From Nocardia higoensis NBRC 100133 (GTDB lineage Bacteria > Actinomycetota > Actinomycetes > Mycobacteriales > Mycobacteriaceae): 64,000 bases of DNA. The stretch spans positions 83,642-147,641 of the forward strand of contig NZ_BAGA01000138.1 of the NCBI RefSeq assembly GCF_000308595.1. Reading direction: 5' to 3'. Under the pieces are notes generated by a model, which was not told the origin of the DNA, ran no database searches, and was given only the letters and a program-made list of their open reading frames with translations. Each line of letters starts with the position of its first letter. Positions within the stretch are counted from its first letter, which is position 1. Position numbers and translations under genes: made by a program. This document shows, piece after piece, positions 24,562-32,404 of this stretch.

Positions 24562-25914
24562 ATGGGTACGCGCGCGCCGTGGCCGACCCGGCACGCGCGA
24601 CCGCCGGAGAAACCGGGCGCCAGGCAGCGCGCCGCCGCGGCCGCCGCGCTGCGGGAGCGGCTGGACCCGGAGAACGTGCGCGCCTTCGCGAATTCCTCCC
24701 CTGGCTTGCTGATTGCGGCGGGATTGCTGTTGATCGCGTTGTGCGCGAGCGCGGCCGTGGTCGCCTCGGGCACGGTCGGGGATCGACAGCTGGCCCTCGA
24801 CGTGCTGCTGACCGAGACCGAACCGGACGCGCACTCCGCGCACCGGCTCTACACCTCGATGTCGATCGCCGACGCCGCCGCGGCCACCGCCTTCATCTCC
24901 GGCGGGCTGGAACCGCAGACGGTGCGCGACCGCTATACCCGGGCGGTCGGCGAGGCCGCGGCCGAACTGGTGATCGGCGCGGGCGACAGTGCCGCCGACA
25001 TCAGGCTGCGCACCGGCATCGCCACCGGCCTGCCGGTGTACACGGGCCTGGTCGAAACCGCCCGGGCCGACAATCGCAGCGGTTACCCGGTGGGCGCGGC
25101 GTATCTGAGCGAGGCATCGCACCAGATGCAGGGCACGCTGCTGCCGATGGCCGAGGAATTGGAGGACCACCGGTCGGCGGCGGTCGACGAGGCCGCCCGC
25201 AGGCATGTTGTGCCGCCGTGGACGGCCATCGTGCTGCTGCTCGTTGCGCTCGGGGCGTTGGCGTGGGTGCAGACGATGCTGGCGCGGCGGTGGCGGCGCA
25301 TGCTCAATCCCGGTCTGCTGGCCGCCTCGGCGGCGATGCTGATCCTGCTGGCCTGGACGGTGATCGGCGGGTCGATCTCGGCGGCGGCGATGACCAGCGG
25401 ACGCGACGAGGGCACGGTGCCCGGTTCCCGGCTGGTCGAGAGCCGCATCCTCACCCACCAGGCGCGCACGGCGGAGACCTTGAAACTGGCCCGGCGCGAT
25501 GCGAGCGGCGACTACGACCGGATCTTCGACGAGAGCACCGCCCGGATCACCGACCTGCTCGAGGGCTACTCGGACAGCGCTCCGGCCACCGACGAGGTCG
25601 GCGAAGCGGGCGTGGCGCTGGCCCGCTGGCTGGCATCGCACGAGCGGATGAACGAGGCGCTGGCGCGCGGCGACTACACCGGGGCGGCCGAGGTCGCCAC
25701 CGGTTCCGGCGCTTCGGAGTCCGCGGCGGCGGTCGACATGCTGGACTCCGCGCTGGACGACGCGCTGGCGCAGACCCGCGCCCACCAGCGCGAACACACC
25801 TGGCGGGCGGCGCGCGCGCTGGACTTCCTCGCCCCCGGCGCCCTGGTGCTCGGGCTGCTCGCGATCGGCGGCGTCTGCGCCGGTCTCTGGCCGCGACTGC
25901 GGGAGTACCGATGA
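24562..25914 (+). CDS. glnX: GlnX-type membrane signalling protein (Rv0412c family)
   Basis: The protein has 450 residues. It has a cytosolic basic N-terminus and conserved RERLDPENVRAFANSSPGLL before helix 1 (~48-70). A long external helical domain follows (~75-215), then two helices (~218-238 and ~247-268), a second external helical domain (~275-415) and a final helix near the C-terminus. In corynebacteria GlnX relays amino-acid sensing by lipoprotein GlnH across the membrane to PknG. The start is uncertain: the ATG at 24562 has only a weak ribosome site. A different frame opens at ATG 24408 behind GGAGGTG and has good coding bias until about 24600. The stop overlaps glnH (ATGA). Confidence 0.85.
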   Translation: MGTRAPWPTRHARPPEKPGARQRAAAAAALRERLDPENVRAFANSSPGLLIAAGLLLIALCASAAVVASGTVGDRQLALDVLLTETEPDAHSAHRLYTSMSIADAAAATAFISGGLEPQTVRDRYTRAVGEAAAELVIGAGDSAADIRLRTGIATGLPVYTGLVETARADNRSGYPVGAAYLSEASHQMQGTLLPMAEELEDHRSAAVDEAARRHVVPPWTAIVLLLVALGALAWVQTMLARRWRRMLNPGLLAASAAMLILLAWTVIGGSISAAAMTSGRDEGTVPGSRLVESRILTHQARTAETLKLARRDASGDYDRIFDESTARITDLLEGYSDSAPATDEVGEAGVALARWLASHERMNEALARGDYTGAAEVATGSGASESAAAVDMLDSALDDALAQTRAHQREHTWRAARALDFLAPGALVLGLLAIGGVCAGLWPRLREYR

Positions 25915-26882
25915 GGGCCCGGCGCGCGGTGTGCGCCGCGCTGCTGGCCGGGTGCACGGTCCTCACCGGCTGTGCGTCGGCGCCGGAGCCGGTCGGCCGT
26001 CCGTCGGGATCGGCGTTCACCAGTCCGCCGCTGCCCGCGGGAGCGGAATTGCTCGACACCGCCGCGCCGCTGCCGCCGGGCGAGGAGCAATCCTGCGACG
26101 ACCCGACCGCTAGCCTGCGCCCGACCGGCGCGACCAGCGGTCCCACCCTCGACGCCATCCGCCGCCGCGGCAGGCTCGTGGTGGGCCTGGACACCGGCAG
26201 CAACCTGTTCAGCTTCCGTGATCCGACCACCGGCCGAGTGGTCGGTTTCGACGCCGACATCGCCCGCGAGATCGCCGCCGACCTGCTCGGCGATTCCGAA
26301 TCGGTCGAATTCCGCACGCTCAGTTCCGGTGATCGCGAGCAGGCGTTGCAGGACCGGACCGTGGACGTGGTCGCCAAGACCATGACCATCACCTGCGAAC
26401 GCAAGGAGAAGGTGGCGTTCTCGACGGTGTACCTGCGCGCCGACCAGCGGGTGCTGGCGATGAAGGATTCCGGCATCAACGGCATCGCCGACCTGGCGGG
26501 CAAACGGGTCTGCGTGGTGCGTGGCACCACCTCGCTGGAGCGCATCCGCCGCGAACAGCCGGCCGCCGCCGTGCTGACGGTGCCGAGCTGGGCCGACTGC
26601 CTGGTGGTCTTGCAGCAGCGCCAGGTCGACGCGGTGAGCACCGACGACGCCATCCTCGCCGGCCTGGCCGCCCAGGACCCCTACACCGAGGTCGTCGGCG
26701 ACAGCATCAGCGCCGAGCCCTACGGCATCGGCATCCCCAAGGACGCCGACGATCTGGTGCGCTTCGTCAACAGCACGCTCGAACGCCTACGCTCCGACGG
26801 CACCTGGACCAGCCTCTACAACCGATGGCTCTCGGTCCTCGGACCCGCGCCGACCCCGCCCGCCGCGACCTACGAGGACTGA
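25911..26882 (+). CDS. glnH: Glutamine/amino-acid-binding lipoprotein GlnH
   Basis: The protein has 323 residues. The lipoprotein signal ends in LTGC (Cys21), anchoring it to the outer face of the membrane. The rest is a family-3 periplasmic binding-protein fold: RRRGRLVVGLDTGSNLFSFR, VGFDADIAREIAADLLG, VDVVAKTMTITCERKE and AKPYGIGI-like AEPYGIGIPKDADD. It has no ABC permease or ATPase neighbours. Instead it overlaps glnX and is followed six bases later by pknG, so it most likely acts as a sensor. It would bind an amino acid such as glutamate/aspartate and signal through GlnX to the kinase. Confidence 0.9.
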   Translation: MRARRAVCAALLAGCTVLTGCASAPEPVGRPSGSAFTSPPLPAGAELLDTAAPLPPGEEQSCDDPTASLRPTGATSGPTLDAIRRRGRLVVGLDTGSNLFSFRDPTTGRVVGFDADIAREIAADLLGDSESVEFRTLSSGDREQALQDRTVDVVAKTMTITCERKEKVAFSTVYLRADQRVLAMKDSGINGIADLAGKRVCVVRGTTSLERIRREQPAAAVLTVPSWADCLVVLQQRQVDAVSTDDAILAGLAAQDPYTEVVGDSISAEPYGIGIPKDADDLVRFVNSTLERLRSDGTWTSLYNRWLSVLGPAPTPPAATYED

Positions 26883-26888
26883 GCGCCG

Positions 26889-29546
26889 ATGAACGAACCC
26901 GACGCCCCGCGCCCCGACGCCGCGTATCCCGACCGCTCGCACGCCGGTGGCTTGCGGCCCGCCGCGCCGAGCCGCGACGACGACACGGCCGAGACCCGCA
27001 CCGAGCCACTGCGCGTCGGGCGGCCCACCCCGGAGGCCGCACCCGCCACCGTCGCCTGGCCCACGCGGGAACGCGACGACCTTCCTGCCACCGGCCTGCG
27101 GCCCCGACCGGCCACCGAACAGTTCCCGCCGACCGGCACGGAATACGGCGCCCGCGCCGAAAACCTGCCCACGCCGGAACCCATGCCCGGGCCCGGCGCC
27201 GAGTACTTCCCGCCGACCGGCGTGATGCCCCGGCCCGAAGCCGGTGGCACACCCACCGGCTTGACCCCGCGCCCGACCGGGTTCGAGCTTCGCCCCGCCG
27301 AAGTCGCCCCGCGATCGGGCTCCGGCTCCGAACCGGAGCGCGCACACAGCTCCGGCCCGCAGGCCGAGCCCGCCTCCGGCGCGAGCCCGGCCTCGATGCC
27401 GACCGCCTCGGGCCGCAGTGTGCGGACCTCCCGCTCCCGGGCGACCGTCCGCAGACTCGGCGGCGGCCTGGTCCCGGTCCCGGCGATCCCGCCCGCCGAC
27501 CCACTGGCCGCCGTACTGACCGACCCGGTGGTCAGCGAGGGCAGGCGCTATTGCGGGCGGTGCGCGAAGCCGGTCGGCCGGGCCACGGCGGTGACTCCGG
27601 CGACATCCGCGGGAGCATGCGAGAACTGCGGCGCCCCTTACGATTTCCGTCCGTCGCTGCACACCGGCGAGATGGTCGCCGGGCAGTACGAGATCCAGGG
27701 CTGCCTCGCGCACGGCGGGCTGGGCTGGATCTATCTGGCGATCGACCGCAATGTGAGCGACCGCTGGGTGGTCCTCAAGGGACTGCTGCACACCGGTGAC
27801 GCCGAAGCGCAGGCGGTCGCGGTGGCCGAGCGGCAGTTCCTGGCCGAGGTGGCGCATCCGAGCATCGTCAAGATCCACAATTTCGTGGAGCACCCGGGCA
27901 AGGACGGCGAGCCGGTCGGCTACATCGTGATGGAGTACGTGGGCGGCCGGTCGCTGCGTTCACTGCTCGACGATCACGAGCGTCCCGAGCGGATGCCGGT
28001 CACCGTGGCCATCGCCTACCTGTTGGAGATCCTGCCCGCGCTCGAATACCTGCACTCGATCGGCCTGGCCTACAACGACCTCAAGCCGGACAACATCATG
28101 GTCACCGAAGACCAGGTCAAACTGATCGACCTCGGCGCGGTGACCGCCCTGGATGCCTACGGAACCCTCTACGGCACCAAGGGTTTCCAGGCCCCGGAGA
28201 TCGCCTCCACCGGCCCCACCGTCGCCTCCGACATCCACACCGTCGGCCGCACCCTGGCGGTGCTGACGCTGGATATGCCGATGGACCACGGCTACTACAC
28301 CGACGGCATCCCCGATCCGGCCCACCATCCCGTGCTCGCCCGGCACGAGTTCTTCCACCGGCTGCTGCTGTGCGCGACCGATCCCGACCCGGCCCGCCGG
28401 TTCCCTTCGGCGCGCGCGATGTCGGCGCAGGCGGCGGGCGTGCTGCGGGAGATCCTGGCAGCGGAGTCCGGCGCGGAACATCCCCAGCTGTCCACAGTGT
28501 TCAGTCCACAGCGCGGCGGGTTCGGCACCGAGGAACTGATCAGCGGTACCGACGCCTACGTCGACGGAATCGCGCGCGACGCCCGGTTGCGGGCCACCGA
28601 GGTCGCTCTCGCGCTGCCGATCCCGCTCATCGACCCGGCCGATCCCGCGGCCGGCCTGCTGGCCTCGACCCTGCAACCGGATCCGGAGCAGGCGCTGGAA
28701 GCGCTCCTGGCGGCTCGCGATCGCATCGAGTCCGATCCGCAGCACGCCCCCGAGACGGCGCACACGGAACTGCGGCTGGCCGAGGCCCGTATCCGCCTCG
28801 ATCAGGGGCAGGCCGCCGAAGCGCTGCGTCTGCTCGCCGGTCTCGAGCCCGCGGACTGGCGGGTGCACTGGTTCCGCGGCTTGGCCGACCTGCGCGAGCA
28901 GCGGTTCGAGGCGGCGTTCGCCGGTTTCGAAGAGGTGCTGCGGGTGCTGCCCGGCGAGATCGCACCCAAGCTCGCGCTGGCCGCCACCGCCGAACTGATC
29001 CTCGAGCACTGGGATGCCCCCGACCGGGAGGAATGGCGCGCCTACGCCGAGAAGTACTACGAGACCGTCTGGCGCACCGATCGCGCGGTGGTCAGCGCCG
29101 CTTTCGGCCTGGCCCGCCAACTCGCCGCCGCGGACCGGGTGGACGACGCGGTGCGCGCCCTCGACGAGGTCCCCGCGACCTCCCGCGCCTACACCACCGC
29201 CCGGCTCACCGCGATCCTGCTGCTGCTCACCGCCGCCCCGGTCGCCGAACTGCCCGAGACCACCCTGCACGTCGCCGCCGACCGGATCGCCGCGCTGCCC
29301 GCGGGCGAGGGCAGGGTGCCACAGATGCGCGTCATCGTGCTCGGCGCCGCCCTGACCTGGCTGCAGGCGGGCCGCGAACCGGCCCGCCACGACGCTCATT
29401 TCCTCGGCGCGCCGTTCACCGAGCGCGACCTGCGCGAAGGCACCGAAGCCGGGCTGCGCTCGCTCGCCCGCGTCGCGCCCGGGCGCGCCCACCGCTACGC
29501 GCTCGTCGACCTCGCCAACTCGCTGCGCGCGAAAACCCTGTTCTGA
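26889..29546 (+). CDS. pknG: Serine/threonine protein kinase PknG
   Basis: The protein has 885 residues, longer than mycobacterial PknG (~750) because of a ~200-residue Pro/Thr/Glu-rich N-terminus likely to be phosphorylated. A rubredoxin-like metal site follows with CGRC (222-225) and CENC (244-247). The kinase domain is about 267-520: ATP lysine K297 in VVLKGLL, catalytic loop YNDLKPDN with D397, and DLG (414-416) in place of DFG, as in PknG. The TPR domain (about 590-800) follows. It is soluble, with no membrane helix. PknG phosphorylates the FHA protein OdhI/GarA and so controls 2-oxoglutarate dehydrogenase and glutamate metabolism. It is co-transcribed with glnX-glnH. Confidence 0.95.
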   Translation: MNEPDAPRPDAAYPDRSHAGGLRPAAPSRDDDTAETRTEPLRVGRPTPEAAPATVAWPTRERDDLPATGLRPRPATEQFPPTGTEYGARAENLPTPEPMPGPGAEYFPPTGVMPRPEAGGTPTGLTPRPTGFELRPAEVAPRSGSGSEPERAHSSGPQAEPASGASPASMPTASGRSVRTSRSRATVRRLGGGLVPVPAIPPADPLAAVLTDPVVSEGRRYCGRCAKPVGRATAVTPATSAGACENCGAPYDFRPSLHTGEMVAGQYEIQGCLAHGGLGWIYLAIDRNVSDRWVVLKGLLHTGDAEAQAVAVAERQFLAEVAHPSIVKIHNFVEHPGKDGEPVGYIVMEYVGGRSLRSLLDDHERPERMPVTVAIAYLLEILPALEYLHSIGLAYNDLKPDNIMVTEDQVKLIDLGAVTALDAYGTLYGTKGFQAPEIASTGPTVASDIHTVGRTLAVLTLDMPMDHGYYTDGIPDPAHHPVLARHEFFHRLLLCATDPDPARRFPSARAMSAQAAGVLREILAAESGAEHPQLSTVFSPQRGGFGTEELISGTDAYVDGIARDARLRATEVALALPIPLIDPADPAAGLLASTLQPDPEQALEALLAARDRIESDPQHAPETAHTELRLAEARIRLDQGQAAEALRLLAGLEPADWRVHWFRGLADLREQRFEAAFAGFEEVLRVLPGEIAPKLALAATAELILEHWDAPDREEWRAYAEKYYETVWRTDRAVVSAAFGLARQLAAADRVDDAVRALDEVPATSRAYTTARLTAILLLLTAAPVAELPETTLHVAADRIAALPAGEGRVPQMRVIVLGAALTWLQAGREPARHDAHFLGAPFTERDLREGTEAGLRSLARVAPGRAHRYALVDLANSLRAKTLF

Positions 29547-29565
29547 GCGAGACCTCGGCCCCTGA

Positions 29566-29934
29566 TCAGTGCGCGCGCTGCCGCAGTTCGGTGAGGTAGT
29601 CGTCGATGGCGTCGCGATTGCGGGTGAGGACGTCGATGCGCCCGGTCAGCCGTTCGCGCTCGTGTTCGAGCAGCGTCACCGTTTCGGGGAGCACGCCTTC
29701 GAAGACGATGGGGTCGCGGGGTGATTCCAGGCAGGGCAGGATCGCGCGGATCACGTGGATCGACAGTCCCGCGTCCAGCAGTTCGCGGATCTGCCGGACG
29801 CGGCCCAGAGCCGTCTCGCTGTAGTCGCGATAGTTGTTCGCCGCCCGGGTCGAGGTGATCAAGCCCTCCGCCTCGTAGAACCGCACCTGCCGTGCGGACG
29901 CCCCTGCCCGGGCGGCCAGCTCACCGATACGCAC
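29566..29934 (-). CDS. MerR-family transcriptional regulator
   Basis: The protein has 122 residues from GTG 29934. The N-terminal winged HTH is clear (MRIGELAARAGASARQVRFYE, with wing residues NNYRDYSE). It is followed by a coiled-coil dimerisation helix (about 80-115, LLEHERERLTGRIDVLTRN). There is no cysteine-rich metal-binding tail, so it is not a classic metal sensor. It is divergent from the serine hydrolase gene, and a strong inverted repeat in the gap probably serves as its operator. It ends 20 bases from the end of pknG on the opposite strand. Confidence 0.87.
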   Translation of the reverse strand: MRIGELAARAGASARQVRFYEAEGLITSTRAANNYRDYSETALGRVRQIRELLDAGLSIHVIRAILPCLESPRDPIVFEGVLPETVTLLEHERERLTGRIDVLTRNRDAIDDYLTELRQRAH

Positions 29935-29957
29935 GTGCGCAGGCTAGCACCGGATTC

Positions 29958-29983
29958 CCTTGACCCTGACACATATGTCAAGG
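29958..29983 (+). promoter_or_regulatory. MerR-type operator/promoter of the serine hydrolase gene
   Basis: The perfect inverted repeat CCTTGAC-N12-GTCAAGG spans 29958-29964 and 29977-29983. A -35 element TTGACC lies at 29960-29965 inside the left arm. A long 19-base spacer typical of MerR promoters would place a weak -10 at about 29985-29990 and the transcript start at or just before the hydrolase ATG (29999), making a leaderless mRNA. Confidence 0.6.
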
Positions 29984-29998
29984 TTCGAGACTGTCGGC

Positions 29999-31150
29999 AT
30001 GATCGAATTGAACGGAACTGTCGGGGCCGCCTTCGAACCCGTCCGCGACGCCGTGGCCGAACAGTTGCGCAGCGGCGCCGAGGTCGGCCTGTCCCTGGTC
30101 GTCGATGTCGACGGCGAGAAAGTGGTGGACCTGTGGGGCGGCCATCGCGACGCGGCCCGCACGCAGCCCTGGCAGCGCGACACGATCACCGATCTGTGGT
30201 CGATCACGAAGACTGTGACGAGCCTGGCCGCCCTGCTGCTCGTCGACGCCGGTGAACTCGACGTCTACGCGCCGGTCGCCCGGTACTGGCCCGAATTCGC
30301 CGTGAACGGGAAACAGGACGTGCAGGTGCGGCATCTGCTGTCCCACACCTCGGGGGTGTCCGGCCTCGACCGTCCCGCACAGCTCGAAGACCTGTACGAC
30401 CAGCGTGCGACCGCGGCCCGGCTGGCCGCACAGGCGCCGTGGTGGCGGCCCGGCTCGGCGTCGGGCTATCACGTCCTGAACTACGGCCATCTGGTCGGCG
30501 AGCTGGTGTATCGCCTGAGCGGTCTGTCGCTGCGCGAGTTCGTGCACGAGCACATCGCCGGGCCGCTCGGCTCCGATTTCCGGATCGGCGTTTCCGGCGC
30601 CGACCTCGCACGGGTCGCCGACGTCATCGTGCCCGAACTCGAGTTCGACGTCGAGGCGCTCGACCACGACACCGTCGCGTACCAGACCTTCACCGGTCCG
30701 GCCTTCAGCGCCGCCGCAGCCAACACCCCCGCCTGGCGCGCGGCCGACCTCGGCGCGGCCAACGGGCACGGGAACGCGAGATCGGTGGCCGAGATCCTCG
30801 CCCCACTCGCCCGCGCGGGCGCGCACGCCTCGGGCACGCTCCTGAAACCCGGCACCATCGACCTGATCTTCGACCAGCAGTCCTGCGGCGTGGACCTCGT
30901 CAACGGCCTGCACCTGAGGTGGGGCATCGGCTTCGCCCTGCCCGACCGCCGGACCGCGTCCTGGATCCCGGACGGCCGCATCGCGTTCTGGGGCGGCTGG
31001 GGCGGCTCCATGGCGATCGTGGACCTCGACCGGCGCACGACGATCAGCTACGTCATGAACAACATGGGCCCCGACATCCTGGGATCGCCGCGAGCCGCGA
31101 CCTACCTCACCGCCGTCTACCGCGCCCTCGATACCGGGGGCAGGTCCTGA
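29999..31150 (+). CDS. Serine hydrolase, beta-lactamase/esterase (class C-like) family
   Basis: The protein has 383 residues; the ATG at 29999 fits the MerR promoter and the family N-terminus. The active-site SxxK is in LWSITKTVTSLA, followed by the conserved LDVYAPVARYWPEF and the second motif region SGYHVLNYGHL (Tyr/Asn). The C-terminal FWGGWGGSMAIVDLD matches the third motif position of EstB-like esterases. There is no signal peptide, so it is probably a cytosolic esterase or amide hydrolase and not a secreted beta-lactamase. It is probably controlled by the divergent MerR protein in response to an unknown compound. Confidence 0.83.
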   Translation: MIELNGTVGAAFEPVRDAVAEQLRSGAEVGLSLVVDVDGEKVVDLWGGHRDAARTQPWQRDTITDLWSITKTVTSLAALLLVDAGELDVYAPVARYWPEFAVNGKQDVQVRHLLSHTSGVSGLDRPAQLEDLYDQRATAARLAAQAPWWRPGSASGYHVLNYGHLVGELVYRLSGLSLREFVHEHIAGPLGSDFRIGVSGADLARVADVIVPELEFDVEALDHDTVAYQTFTGPAFSAAAANTPAWRAADLGAANGHGNARSVAEILAPLARAGAHASGTLLKPGTIDLIFDQQSCGVDLVNGLHLRWGIGFALPDRRTASWIPDGRIAFWGGWGGSMAIVDLDRRTTISYVMNNMGPDILGSPRAATYLTAVYRALDTGGRS

Positions 31151-31174
31151 CCCGCCCGGTGCTCAGCCCCCGGT
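31133..31174. terminator. Shared hairpin between convergent serine hydrolase and ackA
   Basis: ACCGGGGGC (31133-31141) pairs with GCCCCCGGT (31166-31174). The arms overlap the 3' ends of both convergent genes, which are only 12 bases apart. Confidence 0.4.
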
Positions 31175-32386
31175 CACGACCCGGCTGGCCGCGCGGGCGA
31201 TCGCCAATTCCTCGTTGGTCGGCACCACCAGCACCGCCACCGGCGCGTCCGGCGGCGAGATCCTCCTCGCCCCACGCTCTTTCGCGGCGTTCAGCTCCGG
31301 GTCGACCTCGATGCCGAAGGCGCTCAGACCGGCCAGCGCGTCGGCCCGCACATCCGGGCTGTTCTCACCGACGCCCGCGGTGAAGGTGATGACGTCGACG
31401 CCGCCCAGGCCGACCAGATACGCGCCCAGGTAACGCCGCACGCGGTGGACGTAGACGTCGTAGGCGATCCGGGCGGGCTCATCGCCTGCGTCGATGAGCC
31501 TGCGTAACTCCCGGAAGTCGTTCACCCCGGCCATGCCCTTGAGCCCGGACTCGCGGTTGAGCAGTTCGTCGAGGCGCTCCACGTCGAATCCGCCCGCGTG
31601 CACGAGGTGCCCCAGGATGCCGGGGTCGAGGTCGCCGGGGCGGGTGCCCATCACCAGCCCCTCGAGCGGCGTGAGACCCATCGAGGTGTCGATCGGGCGG
31701 CCGTCGAGTACGGCCGAGGCCGAGGCGCCGTTGCCGAGATGGAAGACGATCTGGCGCAGGCCCTTCGAGTCGCGCCCGAGGAATTCGGCGGCGCGGCCGG
31801 AGACGTACTCGTGCGAGGTGCCGTGGAACCCGTAGCGGCGGATGCCGTACTCGGCGGCGATCTTCCTGTCGATGGCATAGGTCGTCGCGGCGGCGGGCAG
31901 GTCGAAGAAGAAGGCCGTGTCGAACACCGCGACCTGCGGCACCTCCGGCAGCAGCTCGCGGGCGCTCTCGATGCCGATCGCGTTGGGCGGGTTGTGCAGC
32001 GGCGCCAGATCGGTGAGGTCGAGAATGGTCTCGACCACCTCGTCGGTCACCAGCGTCGGCGCGTGGAACACCTCGCCGCCGTGCACCACCCGATGCCCGA
32101 CCGCGTGCAACCCGGCACCGGCGAGGTCGAAACCGGTCTCGTCGAACAGCTCGAAGACCTGCTTCAGGCCCGCGCGATGATCGGGGATGCGCCCGTTGCG
32201 CTCGAGAACGCGTTCCCCGCACCGGTGTTCGATCGCGCTGTCGTCCTCGCCGATGCGCTCGACCAGTCCGGAAGCCGCCACGTGACCCGAATCCGGTTCC
32301 AGCAGCTGATATTTGATCGACGACGAGCCGGAATTGATCACCAGCACGAGGTTTTCACACGCTGTACTCACGCCCGCTCCACTCAT
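31163..32386 (-). CDS. ackA: Acetate kinase
   Basis: The protein has 407 residues. It interconverts acetyl phosphate + ADP and acetate + ATP. ASKHA-fold motifs are VLVINSGSSSIKYQL at the N-terminus, VGHRVVHGGEVFHAP, FHGTSHEYV, VFHLGNGASASAV, DTSMGLTPLEGLVMGTRPGDLD and FTAGVGENSPDVR. It lies 18 bases after pta, forming the usual pta-ackA operon for acetate overflow or assimilation, next to pknG as in mycobacteria. Confidence 0.95.
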   Translation of the reverse strand: MSGAGVSTACENLVLVINSGSSSIKYQLLEPDSGHVAASGLVERIGEDDSAIEHRCGERVLERNGRIPDHRAGLKQVFELFDETGFDLAGAGLHAVGHRVVHGGEVFHAPTLVTDEVVETILDLTDLAPLHNPPNAIGIESARELLPEVPQVAVFDTAFFFDLPAAATTYAIDRKIAAEYGIRRYGFHGTSHEYVSGRAAEFLGRDSKGLRQIVFHLGNGASASAVLDGRPIDTSMGLTPLEGLVMGTRPGDLDPGILGHLVHAGGFDVERLDELLNRESGLKGMAGVNDFRELRRLIDAGDEPARIAYDVYVHRVRRYLGAYLVGLGGVDVITFTAGVGENSPDVRADALAGLSAFGIEVDPELNAAKERGARRISPPDAPVAVLVVPTNEELAIARAASRVVTGG

Positions 32387-32404
32387 CCCTTGCGAACCCC
32401 TCGC

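Noticed and set aside
24366..26882. 838-codon continuous frame covering glnX and glnH
   Set aside because: Only its last third (glnH) is coding in this frame; the middle is arginine-rich shadow of glnX. The first ~65 codons are discussed as a possible alternative glnX N-terminus.
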